NCBI GenBank assembly: GCA_041485905.1
Contig: JBGPKK010000028.1
Location: 1 to 40,237, forward strand
Reading direction: 5' to 3'
Source of the DNA: JAHFUI01 sp041485905
Lineage (GTDB): Bacteria; Acidobacteriota; Vicinamibacteria; Vicinamibacterales; CAVVIG01
DNA length: 40,237 nucleotides
The notes under the pieces were generated by a model that did not search any database, was not told the DNA's origin, and saw only the letters and a list, made by a program, of their open reading frames with translations. Below are positions 1 through 8,119 of the stretch, in pieces. How positions within the stretch are numbered: position 1 is the first letter of the stretch; every line of letters starts with the position of its first letter. The translations under genes were made by a program, and so were the position numbers.

Positions 1-95
1 GCGCGCTGATCATTACGGCCGTCGGTGCCCTGTTGATCGTACTGACGGTCACTGGTTCAGAGCATCGACGGCCACGTATGCGCAGGCAGATCTGA
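1..95 (+). CDS. C-terminal end of a membrane protein (partial)
   Basis: An open frame enters from the left edge (first complete codon at base 3) and ends at a TGA at 93-95. The visible 30 residues hold a strongly hydrophobic stretch (ALIITAVGALLIVLTV) followed by a short, very basic tail (EHRRPRMRRQI). This is what the last transmembrane helix and cytoplasmic tail of an inner-membrane protein look like. The family cannot be told from so little. The start lies outside the window. Confidence 0.5.
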   Translation, partial: ALIITAVGALLIVLTVTGSEHRRPRMRRQI

Positions 96-549
96 ACCGC
101 CGACGCCATCGTTGACAGCCTCGAAGCCATTCGAAATCACGGAAATCCATCGCACCAAGCCGGAAAGCTGCGGGCAGTGTGATGCTCCAGCCTTGCGGGT
201 GAACGAATACTGTCCCGGCCGGATACCACGGGGCTCTTCCCGTTGGTACCGTGGGGCGTGGGATCGTCACTTGTGTCCGGCTCTCTTGTCGAGCTGGTGC
301 CAATCGTCTGGAAGACCGACCGGAGAGAACAGCAAGGACGATCCCAGCCACAGCGCGGTACCGCGGACGTCTACCACGCGTGACTCGAGAAGGGTCTGTG
401 TGCGCGCCACTGCCATCGTGAGCATCGTCATCGGGGCGATTTTCGCGAGGAGTGCTGGAGAGTTAGGCGCAGGAAAACGCCTCGCGCAGAGCAGCGTATT
501 AGGGAACGCGCGGACGGTGACGAGGTCGTGAGCATTGATGGAGGTGACC
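96..549. other. Stretch without a convincing gene
   Basis: Several open frames cross this stretch on both strands, but none has a ribosome binding site, a recognisable domain or a plausible amino-acid pattern. I see no RNA gene or clear repeat. It may hold the promoter of the small membrane protein that starts at 550. Confidence 0.4.
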
Positions 550-909
550 ATGCGCAACGAGCTGAATTCCGCGCGGGTTCGTCCAAGTCACCAGCTACTC
601 CGAGAAGCGCATAACCGTGCAGCGGGGACCCTTGAGCAGGTGGAGTGGCTGCGGCCCTCAGCTGCTTCTGTAGGTGGGTTACTCGGACTGATCGTCCTGA
701 ACCTCCTGCGCGGAGTGGCGGTCGTCTGGAATCGCTGGAAGGATTTAGCAAGTGATCGCGAGGCGTGGATGGTTTGGGGCCGCCCGGTCGCCGTGTTTCT
801 CATTGGCGGTCTCACTGGATGGCTCATGATCGCCCAGTCGTCACATCTCGCCACCGCCCTGGCGGTGACCGCGTTAGCTCTCGCGGTTGCAGTAGGGCTC
901 CTCGGTTGA
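550..909 (+). CDS. Small hypothetical membrane protein
   Basis: Predicted protein of 119 residues that I do not recognise. The ATG at 550 is chosen because GGAGG at 540-544 sits five bases upstream; earlier in-frame TTG/ATG codons at 535 and 538 have no such site. The first 40 residues are polar and could be cytoplasmic. Three hydrophobic stretches follow: around residues 40-60 (VGGLLGLIVLNLLRGVAVVW), 77-96 (PVAVFLIGGLTGWLMIAQ) and 100-119 (TALAVTALALAVAVGLLG). The last ends only at the stop codon. The layout resembles small phage-holin-superfamily or DUF-type envelope proteins, but that is only an analogy. It stands alone between two gene-poor stretches. Confidence 0.5.
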   Translation: MRNELNSARVRPSHQLLREAHNRAAGTLEQVEWLRPSAASVGGLLGLIVLNLLRGVAVVWNRWKDLASDREAWMVWGRPVAVFLIGGLTGWLMIAQSSHLATALAVTALALAVAVGLLG

Positions 910-1360
910 TGGATGGCTGGACCTTCTGTCGGGCGCAACGAAAGACCCTACACGGGCGAACATTCCAGCGATCATTTTGTCCGGTGCTGCTGGGATTGCA
1001 TCGCCACACTCGAAGCGATCGCAGCTTTTCAAAAGTCCGTTAGAGTATCGCGGATGGCCGACCAGTTAAGACGCCTTCTCGCGCTAGACTGAACGCGTTC
1101 ACTCGCACATCGCGCGCGGACGCGCCTTACCGAACGCGATGGATCCGGACGACCTCGCAGCGGTCGCGCTGGCCCTTGGCCGGCCTTTCGCTGACGCCGT
1201 GATTCATTGAGCTCCACCCAACGTTGCCGCACGGAATTCGGTCTCCGCTTCTCCTGCCTCTTTTTAAAGGAAATACAGTCCTCACGGGATGGGTACGTGT
1301 TCGCCATCCGACGTATCGTCGGGCCAGGCGCAGGTACGCGCCCTGTGGTCCGGAGGTCGT
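910..1360. other. Intergenic stretch, no supported gene
   Basis: No frame here has coding character. The one feature seen is a conserved block at 1244-1292 that recurs at 7438-7486 (listed separately). GGAGG at 1352-1356 is the ribosome binding site of the next gene. Confidence 0.4.
1244..1292. repeat. Dispersed repeat of about 49 bp, copy 1
   Basis: This block aligns without gaps to 7438-7486. The core GAAATACAGTCC at 1270-1281, two variable bases, then ACGGGATGG at 1284-1292 is the same in both copies. The upstream part (CTCCTGCCTCTTTT here, CTCCCGCTTCTTTC there) differs at a few positions. Each copy can form a small hairpin just before the core (CCT..TTTTTAAAGG here, TTCTT..AAGAA there). 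It is not read in the same usable frame in both places, so it looks like a DNA or RNA element and not a protein motif. Function unknown. Confidence 0.55.
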
Positions 1361-1879
1361 ATGTCGCGCACACGCGTTTCAGAATTCGTGGCCCATCTCG
1401 CTCGGTCTACAAGCACTGCCGTGTTGCTCGCTGTGGTATCGGCCCCGTTCCTTCACGCTCAGACATCGCAGTCGACGCCCCAACAACAATCGGCGCACGA
1501 AGGGCAGGCGACGACCGTCAGGGTGTTCGCGTCCGATGCGGGCCTGGTGCTGAACTTCGTCAAGCCGGACAAGACGGGGGACTTCGAAGCCATCATGGGC
1601 AAGCTCAGGGAAGCGCTGCAGAAAAGTGAGAAGCCTGGGCGCAAGCAGCAGGCGGCCAGTTGGAAGGTCATGAAAGCGCTCGAACCGGGGACGAATGGCA
1701 GCGTGTTGTATGTGTTCCTGATCGATCCGGCGGTCAAAGGTGCCGACTACACTGTGTCGACCATTCTCGCGGAGGCGTTTCCTGATGAGGTCCAAGCTCT
1801 CTATAAGCAGTACGCCGAAGCGTACGCAACCGGGCAAAACTTCGTCAATCTGAGGCTCGTGTTCGCCCTCGGTCAGTAG
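1361..1879 (+). CDS. Exported hypothetical protein
   Basis: Predicted 172-residue protein. The start at 1361 is supported by GGAGG at 1352-1356; the frame is open further upstream to 1289 but without a site. Residues 1-34 form a signal peptide: basic start, hydrophobic core (STAVLLAVVSAPFLHAQ) and a likely cleavage after HAQ. After a Q/S-rich linker the mature part is a compact domain of about 115 residues with alternating helices and strands (RVFASDAGLVLNFVKPDKT, then a lysine-rich helix, then GSVLYVFLIDPAVKGADYT). I do not recognise a family with a known role; periplasmic location is inferred from the signal. It is followed by the Pal-like lipoprotein gene 76 bases downstream, so the two could be co-transcribed. 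Confidence 0.65.
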   Translation: MSRTRVSEFVAHLARSTSTAVLLAVVSAPFLHAQTSQSTPQQQSAHEGQATTVRVFASDAGLVLNFVKPDKTGDFEAIMGKLREALQKSEKPGRKQQAASWKVMKALEPGTNGSVLYVFLIDPAVKGADYTVSTILAEAFPDEVQALYKQYAEAYATGQNFVNLRLVFALGQ

Positions 1880-1955
1880 TCGCACTCGGGCGATTCCTCG
1901 TAACGGTTTGTCGCGCGGCTCATGAGGCGCCGTTCGCGTTCCAGGGAGGATGCAT

Positions 1956-2534
1956 ATGCAGAGGCTGAAGTGGTCTTGCCCAGTGGTGCTGCTCGCGCTC
2001 GCTGCCACGGCCTGCCACACGCGTCCACCGACCGTCTCGCCCGCGAGGACGTCGACGCCTTCGCCGACGGTGCCATCACGTCCACCGGCGCCGCCCGCAC
2101 CGCCCGCGCCACCGGCTGCGGCCGCTCGGCCGTCGGCGGTTCCACCGAGCGAGGAAGAACTGTTCCGCCGAAAGTCGCTCGATCAACTGAATACTGAACA
2201 CCCGCTGGCCGACGCCTTCTTCGATTACGACCAGATCACGCTTGATGATGATGCCCGGGCGGCGCTGCAAAAAGACGCCGGGTGGCTGTCGAAATGGCCG
2301 CAGACGGCCATCAGCGTCGAGGGTTACTGCGACGAGCGCGGGACAGCAGAATACAACCTAGCGCTCGGAGAACAGCGAGCATCGGCCGTGAAGAAGTACC
2401 TCGAAGCTCTTGGAGTGAGCCCGAGGCGGATGCACACGGTGAGCCTCGGCAAGGAGGCGCGATTTTGTCAGGAGTCGAACGAAGGCTGCTGGTCGAAGAA
2501 CCGCCGAGGGCATTTCGTCATTACCGGGAAGTGA
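1956..2534 (+). CDS. pal: OmpA/Pal-family lipoprotein
   Basis: Predicted 192-residue lipoprotein of the peptidoglycan-associated (Pal) type, expected to tether the outer membrane to peptidoglycan and to work with Tol proteins. The ATG at 1956 lies six bases after GGGAGG at 1944-1949; an ATG at 1950 would touch the site. The N-terminus (residues 1-20) is a lipoprotein signal ending in ALAATAC, with the cysteine as lipid site. Residues 25-65 are a proline/alanine/threonine-rich linker. The OmpA C-domain follows: FFDYDQITLDDDARAAL, then VEGYCDERGTAEYNLALGEQ, the signature with the Asp and Arg that grip diaminopimelate, then RAxAVKKYLEALGV and a closing strand. In Pal proteins this gene usually follows tolB; no tol gene is next to it here, so it may be a paralogue. 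Symbol given for the family. Confidence 0.82.
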   Translation: MQRLKWSCPVVLLALAATACHTRPPTVSPARTSTPSPTVPSRPPAPPAPPAPPAAAARPSAVPPSEEELFRRKSLDQLNTEHPLADAFFDYDQITLDDDARAALQKDAGWLSKWPQTAISVEGYCDERGTAEYNLALGEQRASAVKKYLEALGVSPRRMHTVSLGKEARFCQESNEGCWSKNRRGHFVITGK

Positions 2535-2614
2535 ATGTCGCCGCGCCTCTCCGCGTGTGAGGTTCTCTCGGTGAAAGCATGCGGTCGCGGCCGGGTGGAA
2601 GCCGCTCGGCGACT

Positions 2615-3265
2615 CTAGGAGATCACGCCGCGTCGCACGGCGTAGAGCACGAGCTCGGCTGTGTTGTGCACATCGAGCTTTTGCAGAATGTGGGCGCGAT
2701 GGGTTTCGACCGTTGCGGGGCTGACTGAGAGCAGATCCGCGATCGCCTTGTTGGTGTGGCCTTCCGCGATCAGCTGAAAGATTTCTCGTTCTCGTTCGGA
2801 CAAGGAGTCGAAACGGTCCGCGATCCCCTTCTCAGCCAAATGGCGAACGTAGTCGTCGAGCATCACTTTGGCCACGGCGGGACTGAAGAATGATTTTCCG
2901 GCCGCCACGGCACCGACGCCGCGAATCAAGTCGGTATCGGCTGAATCTTTCAGCATGTAGCCACGCGCCCCGGCTTTCAGTGCCTGGATGATGTACGCCT
3001 CGTCTGAGTGCATGCTCAGGATGAGGACACGTACGGTCGGTAGGCGGCGCACAATCTGGCGGGTCGCTTCAATCCCGTTCAGAAACGGCATGCCGATGTC
3101 GAGAATCGCGACGTCGGGCTCTGTCGAGAGCGCTTGGCGCACCGCCTCGCGCCCGTCGCTGGCTTCGGCCACGACCTCCCACTCCGGCCGCTCCTCGAGA
3201 ATCTTCCGAAAACCCTGGCGCACGAGCGTGTGATCGTCGCCCACCAGAATTCGCAACTTACCCAC
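2615..3265 (-). CDS. NarL/FixJ-type response regulator
   Basis: Predicted 216-residue two-component response regulator and DNA-binding transcription factor. Residues 1-120 are a receiver domain: acidic pocket at D10-D11, phospho-acceptor D56 (in VAILDIGMP), conserved Ser in ILSMHS and Lys in GYMLKDS. Residues 150-216 are a LuxR-type helix-turn-helix (LSEREREIFQLIAEGHTNK then VSPATVETHRAHILQKLDV). Its start codon overlaps by eight bases the end of the histidine kinase gene upstream on the same strand, so the two are translated as one unit and form a cognate pair. A perfect inverted repeat in front of the kinase gene (4762-4814) could be its operator. The signal sensed is unknown. Confidence 0.93.
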   Translation of the reverse strand: MGKLRILVGDDHTLVRQGFRKILEERPEWEVVAEASDGREAVRQALSTEPDVAILDIGMPFLNGIEATRQIVRRLPTVRVLILSMHSDEAYIIQALKAGARGYMLKDSADTDLIRGVGAVAAGKSFFSPAVAKVMLDDYVRHLAEKGIADRFDSLSEREREIFQLIAEGHTNKAIADLLSVSPATVETHRAHILQKLDVHNTAELVLYAVRRGVIS

Positions 3266-4733
3266 CCATCACCTCGCGAGTTGTCGCCGGAGCCATATCT
3301 CCGGGAGTGGGGTCCACACTCGAGGGGTCCCCGACGGCGGTTCGAGCTTCTGCAGGCACTTCAACCGTGAGGCGCGTGCCTTTTCCCGAGCCGCTTTCCA
3401 AACGAACGGTTCCGTGAAGCTGTGCCGCGCGCTCACGGATGCCGACGAGGCCGAGACCGTGCGTCCCATCGGCCGAACGCGTGTCGGCGGGATCAAACCC
3501 GACACCATCATCTTCGATCGTGATGAGGAGCGTGTTCGTCAGACGCTGGAGGTACACGCGGCAGCTTGTGGCTTTCGCGTGTTTCGCCACATTGGTCAAG
3601 GCTTCTTGGATGATCCGGTAGACCGCCGCCTCGGTGTCGGACGCGAGGCGTTCGTCCATGCGATCGTGCAGCAGGTCGGCGCGAACGCCGTGCCGTGTGC
3701 CAAAACCCTTCAGGTACCACTCCGTTGCGGCAGCGAGACCCAAATCATCGAGCAGTGCAGGATGGAGCAGGTGCGACAAATCACGCACCGTGTGCAGCAC
3801 TCCATCGGCGATTGAACGGGCGTCTTCGAGGGCATTCGCGGCACCGCCTGCGCCGTCGATCGCGCGCTGAGCAATGGCAAGCTCGACTTTGATCGCCGTC
3901 AGCGCCTGACCGACTTCGTCGTGCAGCTCGCGCGCAATGTTCCGTCGTTCTTCTTCTTGCGCGTTCAGCAACTTCGCCGAGAGATGCTGAAGGTCGCGCG
4001 TATTCTGCACGTCCTTCGCTCGCTGCCGACGAATCCGGTCCTCGAGACGTCCCGCGTACAGCGTGGCGAGCAGGGCGATGCCGAGGCTTGTGGCGAGGGC
4101 GACGCCCAGACTCTGCCAGATCCGACGTTGGGTCACGCTGTACACGTCGGCGACCGCGGATTGCTGTTGGATGAACGCGCCTCGGTTCAGCGCCTGCGCT
4201 TGTTCGGACAAACGAATCACGAGCTCGCGTTTGGGCATCACGCGCGTGCGCAGCAGCGTGCGCGCTTCCGTCGGCCACCGCGTGGCGTCTGTGGCGAGCA
4301 CGTCCAACATGGTGCGGCGGAAATCCCCGATTTCGCCGCGCAACCGCGTCACGTGCCCGCGTTCCGCCTCGGAGTCGAGCACGGGCACGTATTGCTGCAA
4401 CGCCTGGTCGACTGTCTTGTACGAATCCTCCAGGCGGCGACGGTAGTCGCTGGCCGTGGCCGGGTCGGGATCCAGGAGCGCGTCTCGCACATACACGGAC
4501 CCGAGCAGCACCTGCGCGCGGACGGTCGACAGCAACTCCTGCGCGTGCATGTATCGGGCGTTAATCGCCGCCGCTTGTCGTTCGACGTCGGCGATCCGAC
4601 GCGTGAAGTAATAGCCGGCAAACAGCCAGATGCCGACAATCAGTCCGAATCCGAGAAACAGCGCGGCTCGGATGGGCCGGCCGAGCTGCTCACGCTCCAT
4701 CACAAGCGGCATCTTATCGCGGGCCCAGGGCAC
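3258..4733 (-). CDS. Membrane sensor histidine kinase (HisKA_3 type)
   Basis: Predicted 491-residue sensor kinase that would phosphorylate the response regulator encoded just downstream. The GTG at 4733 is preceded by GGAGGG nine bases upstream; in-frame ATGs lie at residues 8 and 12. One transmembrane helix at about residues 22-44 and a second at about 205-228 enclose a helical periplasmic region of about 160 residues, the shape of a CHASE3 or four-helix-bundle sensor. After the second helix comes a coiled linker (RRQRAKDVQNTRDLQHLSAK) and the dimerisation helix with the phospho-accepting His near residue 270 (ARELHDEVGQALTAIKVELA). The ATPase domain shows an N-box (IIQEALTNVAKHAKAT), a DDGVGFDP box and a GLGLVGIRERA box, all intact. 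The closing tail is low in complexity. Confidence 0.92.
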   Translation of the reverse strand: MPWARDKMPLVMEREQLGRPIRAALFLGFGLIVGIWLFAGYYFTRRIADVERQAAAINARYMHAQELLSTVRAQVLLGSVYVRDALLDPDPATASDYRRRLEDSYKTVDQALQQYVPVLDSEAERGHVTRLRGEIGDFRRTMLDVLATDATRWPTEARTLLRTRVMPKRELVIRLSEQAQALNRGAFIQQQSAVADVYSVTQRRIWQSLGVALATSLGIALLATLYAGRLEDRIRRQRAKDVQNTRDLQHLSAKLLNAQEEERRNIARELHDEVGQALTAIKVELAIAQRAIDGAGGAANALEDARSIADGVLHTVRDLSHLLHPALLDDLGLAAATEWYLKGFGTRHGVRADLLHDRMDERLASDTEAAVYRIIQEALTNVAKHAKATSCRVYLQRLTNTLLITIEDDGVGFDPADTRSADGTHGLGLVGIRERAAQLHGTVRLESGSGKGTRLTVEVPAEARTAVGDPSSVDPTPGDMAPATTREVMGG

Positions 4734-4761
4734 TCGGTGCCACCCTCCACGATTTCAGTGT

Positions 4762-4814
4762 CGAGAATACCGGCCCGACCGGATACGGACAGGCATTCGT
4801 CGCGAGTATTCTCG
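4762..4814. promoter_or_regulatory. Inverted repeat between divergent genes (candidate operator)
   Basis: CGAGAATAC at 4762-4770 and its exact reverse complement GTATTCTCG at 4806-4814 lie 44 bases apart, close to four helical turns, in the 103-base gap between the kinase gene (minus) and the phosphatase gene (plus). The position suits a regulator binding as two dimers or looping DNA between two divergent promoters. That the neighbouring NarL-type regulator binds here is an inference. Confidence 0.4.
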
Positions 4815-4836
4815 GTGTGGAGCGATAGGGTCCCCC

Positions 4837-5694
4837 ATGCAGCCAGTCCCCTCGATTGTGGTGTTTTGCGACCTGGACGACACGCTGTTCGAGCCCCATA
4901 CGTTTGCCGTGGACGCCTCCACACGCCGGGCATTGGACCGTGTCGAGCGCGAACACCTGCCGCTCGTGTTCTGTTCGAGCAAGACACGCGCGGAACTCGA
5001 GCTCATCCAGCAGGAACTCCGCATCAACCAACCATTTATGTGTGAGAACGGTGCCGCGGTGTTTGTTCCACGTGGGTACTTCGACTTCCGTGTGGCGCAG
5101 GCCATCGACGTCGCGGGCTACGAGGTGGTCGAATTCGGCAAGCCGTACGCAGAGGTCGTCGCCTCGCTGCATCGCGCCACTGACCGGCTGGACATCGAGG
5201 TCATCGGGTTCAGTGACATGTCGGTCGAGGATGTCGCGATCGATTGCGACGTGCCCCTGCTGCAGGCGCGACTCGCAAAGCTGCGCGAGTACAACGAACC
5301 ATTTCGCGTCGTCGACCCCAAACCCGGCGCCCTCCCGCGGCTGTTCAAGGCGCTGCGCGCGACAGGGCTCGACTGCACGAGTCGCGGACGCTATCACCAT
5401 GTCGGAGCGATTCGTCGCGATATCGAAGGACAGTTTCTCCGCGGCTTGTACCGGCGAGCGTTTGGCGAGGTCGTGACCGTCGCCTTTGGCGACCACCGGG
5501 GCGCCGTGCCACTCCTGCGGCACGCCGACATTCCGCTGGCCGTGCAATCCGGCGCTCCTGACGAAACGACCCATCTGCTCGCGGACGTGCCGGCGGCCCG
5601 TCTTAGCGTTGCCGATTCAGTAGGCGCATGGGCCGAGGTGATCCTCGAAATCGCAGGCGCTGCTCAGCGCAGCAGACGCTCATGTTCGTCGTGA
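4837..5694 (+). CDS. HAD-IIB phosphatase, mannosyl-3-phosphoglycerate phosphatase family
   Basis: Predicted 285-residue cytoplasmic phosphatase. HAD motif I is DLDDT at residues 12-16 (nucleophile D12, acid/base D14). Motif II is the Ser in LVFCSSKT; the family hallmark ENGAAVFVP follows. Motif IV is seen as AFGDHRGAVPLL, where the usual second acidic residue of GDxxND is changed. The family removes phosphate from sugar-phosphates such as mannosyl-3-phosphoglycerate or, in related enzymes, glucosyl- or trehalose-phosphates. A GT20 gene lies about 200 bases downstream, so the natural reading is a synthase-phosphatase pair for a compatible solute; the defect in that GT20 protein weakens this. 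The ATG at 4837 is chosen because homology begins at once; the frame is open far upstream but across the operator region. Confidence 0.8.
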   Translation: MQPVPSIVVFCDLDDTLFEPHTFAVDASTRRALDRVEREHLPLVFCSSKTRAELELIQQELRINQPFMCENGAAVFVPRGYFDFRVAQAIDVAGYEVVEFGKPYAEVVASLHRATDRLDIEVIGFSDMSVEDVAIDCDVPLLQARLAKLREYNEPFRVVDPKPGALPRLFKALRATGLDCTSRGRYHHVGAIRRDIEGQFLRGLYRRAFGEVVTVAFGDHRGAVPLLRHADIPLAVQSGAPDETTHLLADVPAARLSVADSVGAWAEVILEIAGAAQRSRRSCSS

Positions 5695-5792
5695 TCGTCA
5701 TTGTGTGCACCCTCGCGTACGAGCCGTGGAAGACGTGGCGGCGCACGACCGCCTGGGGCAGAGTGCCGAAGCGCGACGATGCGAGAGAGTGA
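5682..5792 (+). CDS. Possible 36-residue single-helix membrane protein
   Basis: A short frame starts inside the last codons of the phosphatase gene. It encodes a hydrophobic helix (MFVVIVIVCTLAYEPW) followed by a basic, tryptophan-containing tail. The composition looks like a genuine micro-protein or a membrane-anchor remnant. There is no clear ribosome binding site; translational coupling to the phosphatase gene is possible. Weakly supported. Confidence 0.25.
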   Translation: MFVVIVIVCTLAYEPWKTWRRTTAWGRVPKRDDARE

Positions 5793-5888
5793 CGGCAACG
5801 TCCATGTTCAAAACATCGGGGCCGATGTTGGTCCGACCGTGGGGTCTCGCGATTCGCGTTCGGATTCGCGACGGCGGCGGGCGCGATC

Positions 5889-7292
5889 GTGAATACAGTC
5901 ATGGGGGCTCGACAGAGCGATCGCTCTGAATCGGGCGATGCTGAGCCTTGGACGGCCGCGCGACTCAAGCAGATACTGCGTGCACACCTGTCTGGCCAAC
6001 AGGTGATCATCGTCTCCAATCGGGAGCCACTGATTCACCAATGGAACGGCGACGGTATCGTGATTCAACACCCAGCCAGCGGACTGGTGACGGCGCTCGA
6101 GCCCGTGGTGCGGGTCTGTTCGGGTGTCTGGGTGGCGCACGGCAGTGGGACGGCGGACCGAACGGCGGCCGATTCGGACGGCCGCGCGGTGGTGACAGCT
6201 GACGGTGGTTCGTATCTGCTGCGTCGGGTGTGGCTCACTCAGGAGGAGGAGCGCGGCTACTACGACGGCTTCGCCAACGAGGCGCTCTGGCCTCTGTGCC
6301 ACCGGGCGCATGCGCAACCACTCTTCCGACGCGACGATTGGACGTACTACCGTCGCGTGAATCAACGCTTTGCCGATGCCGTCGCCGACGAAGCCGGTTC
6401 AGACGAACCCATCGTCTTGGTTCAGGATTACCACTTCGCGCTGGTCCCGCGCATGCTGCGTGAGCGCTTTCCCCATGCGACCATCGTGACCTTCTGGCAT
6501 ATTCCTTGGCCGAACGCGGAACGCTTCGCCATCTGCCCGCATCAAGAAGACCTACTGGATGGATTGCTGGGTAGTACCATCCTCGGATTCCAAACCTCCT
6601 CGCACTGCCGCAACTTCCTCGAGACCATCGACCGGACACTCGAGGCGCGCATCGACCGGGAAGATCTGGCGATCCTGCACCATGGCCACACGACGGCGGT
6701 GAGGCCGTACCCGATCTCCATTGAGTGGCCAAACAAATGGGCCATCGCGTCGCCGAGTGTCCCGACCTGCCGCGAAGCCGTTCGTAAAGATCTCAGAGTC
6801 GGCCCCGGCCTCGTTGATCGGGTGAACGCACGCTTCGGTGCCGGTGACCGCACCCTCATCGTGTTTCTGAACCGGTACTGCCAGCCGCCCGAGATCTTCC
6901 GGTATTACCGTGCGGCCGACGTGTGTTACGTCAGCGGCCTGAACGATGGGATGAACCTCGTTGCCAAAGAGTTCGTCGCCGCGCGGGACGACGAACGCGG
7001 GGTGCTGTTGCTGAGTTGTTTTGCCGGTGCGTCGCGTGAACTGACCGGGGCGCTGGTCGTCAATCCGTACGACGTAGACAGCGTGGCCGACACGCTCCTC
7101 GCTGCGCTGACGATGCCGCCAGCCGAGCAGCGCGAACGGATGCGCGCGATGCGTGCGGTCGTCGCGGCTCACAATGTCTATGGCTGGGCAGGAACCATGT
7201 TGATCGATGCATCTCGGTCACGGCAGCAGAAATTGCTGCGAGATCGACTGCCAACGGAGCGCCGAAACGGTGTCTCCGTGGCGGCGGTCTGA
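5889..7292 (+). CDS. GT20-family protein (trehalose-6-phosphate synthase-like) lacking the central substrate-binding block
   Basis: Predicted 467-residue protein of the OtsA family, which joins glucose from UDP-glucose to glucose-6-phosphate. Both halves are well conserved: SNREPLIHQW near residue 43, GVWVAHGSG, RRVWLTQEEERGYY, QDYHFALVPRML (the catalytic His), FWHIPWPNAE, YPISIEW, then RYYRAADVCYVS, DGMNLVAKEFVAAR and VVNPYDVDSVADTL. Between RKDLRVGP and LVDRVNARFG about 70 residues of the family are missing. These normally contain the DRLDYTKG motif, whose Arg and Lys hold the phosphates, and the later PSR motif. Only a few codons lie between the flanking blocks, so the motif is not hidden in another frame. 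The protein is probably inactive as a synthase or has a changed role. Start: GTG at 5889, or ATG at 5901. Confidence 0.82.
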   Translation: MNTVMGARQSDRSESGDAEPWTAARLKQILRAHLSGQQVIIVSNREPLIHQWNGDGIVIQHPASGLVTALEPVVRVCSGVWVAHGSGTADRTAADSDGRAVVTADGGSYLLRRVWLTQEEERGYYDGFANEALWPLCHRAHAQPLFRRDDWTYYRRVNQRFADAVADEAGSDEPIVLVQDYHFALVPRMLRERFPHATIVTFWHIPWPNAERFAICPHQEDLLDGLLGSTILGFQTSSHCRNFLETIDRTLEARIDREDLAILHHGHTTAVRPYPISIEWPNKWAIASPSVPTCREAVRKDLRVGPGLVDRVNARFGAGDRTLIVFLNRYCQPPEIFRYYRAADVCYVSGLNDGMNLVAKEFVAARDDERGVLLLSCFAGASRELTGALVVNPYDVDSVADTLLAALTMPPAEQRERMRAMRAVVAAHNVYGWAGTMLIDASRSRQQKLLRDRLPTERRNGVSVAAV

Positions 7293-7437
7293 TCGAGATG
7301 CCCAGACATTCTGACGAAGCGCCATCTTCCGACGTTCGCCGCGTTCTTCCTGCAGAAGGTACGGGCGTTCTGCACGTCTGGGTGCGCTCCACGTGGTCGT
7401 TTTTGAATGCCGGCGGGAGGATCTGGCGCGTCAGCGG

Positions 7438-7486
7438 TCCGCGGCTCCCGCTTCTTTCCGCAAGAAATACAGTCCGAACGGGATGG
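7438..7486. repeat. Dispersed repeat of about 49 bp, copy 2
   Basis: Second copy of the block at 1244-1292. The shared core is GAAATACAGTCC at 7464-7475 and ACGGGATGG at 7478-7486, with equal spacing to the upstream CTCCCG and TCCGC blocks. TTCTT and AAGAA flank five bases and could pair. On the reverse strand one frame reads IPFGLYFLRKEAGA; in copy 1 the matching frame contains stops, so coding is not what conserves it. Confidence 0.55.
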
Positions 7487-7587
7487 CCCGGAACCGTTAA
7501 GAACGATAACGTCGAGGTGTGGATCCACTCCAAGGAGTTCGGGTCTTGACAGTCTCCGAGCGCCGCAAGAAGCAAGGTGAGGCGAGC

Positions 7588-7713
7588 GTGTCTACCTTGA
7601 GCTTTCTTTTGATGCTCAACGCGATTGTTTTTGTGTACGACCACTTGAGGATGTGGTGGCGCGAACATGTATGGCGAAGAGTGGCGAGGCGGTGGATCTC
7701 ACTCGGCGCGTGA
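7588..7713 (+). CDS. Possible 41-residue membrane protein
   Basis: A GTG at 7588 lies a few bases after AAGGTGAG. The encoded peptide has one hydrophobic helix (STLSFLLMLNAIVFVYDHL) and then a tail rich in Trp and Arg (WWREHVWRRVARRW). This pattern fits a small membrane-anchored peptide, but a chance frame in a decaying stretch cannot be excluded. Confidence 0.25.
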   Translation: MSTLSFLLMLNAIVFVYDHLRMWWREHVWRRVARRWISLGA

Positions 7714-8119
7714 CTGCCGCTTGGCATACGCGGGTCATGACGGCGACGACGGGATTCCTCATGGTGAGGCGCGCGTCCGCGGCCAATGCGGTGGCCGCGG
7801 CTGGCGGATTGACCTGTCGTCGTCGCCGCCAGTTCGCCGCCCGTGAAGGTCAGCTATGCCACCGCGATCCGAAAGGCATCCATGCCAATGGAACCCGTTT
7901 GGCTGGTGCACTTGTGCTCGTGACTCGCGACGGTGCGGCCGATGCGGGTCCGACAACGTTCGCGAGCTACCAGCAATGATCCCTCACTGGGAAACCTCCA
8001 GCCGGTTCATATGGCATGGGATGCCGGCCCCGTCTAGAATGCCTGTGAGACGATCGATCAGATGTCTACGCGACCACCGCGCGCCCAAGCCACTGCATGA
8101 CGTTTGCAGGCGCACAATA

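Larger units (their letters stand above)
7293..8119. other. Gene-poor stretch with relics
   Basis: No full-length gene. The stretch holds the second copy of the 49-bp repeat (7438-7486) and a possible 41-residue membrane protein (7588-7713). Other open frames are of unlikely composition (rich in Arg, Cys and Trp in wrong-frame patterns). A PAP2-like fragment follows at 8120. The whole stretch looks like decaying DNA. Confidence 0.4.

Noticed and set aside
1029..1373. A 114-codon minus-strand frame over the first 49-bp repeat
   Set aside because: Arg-rich with no domain or ribosome binding site; the similar peptide near the second repeat copy comes from the shared DNA block.
3921..5045. A 374-codon plus-strand frame opposite the sensor kinase
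   Set aside because: Shadow of the kinase gene and of the intergenic operator; no ribosome binding site or known motif.
5820..7292. A frameshift or split gene to explain the missing GT20 motif
   Set aside because: Conserved blocks on both sides are in the same frame and only a few codons apart, so no hidden segment can hold DRLDYTKG.
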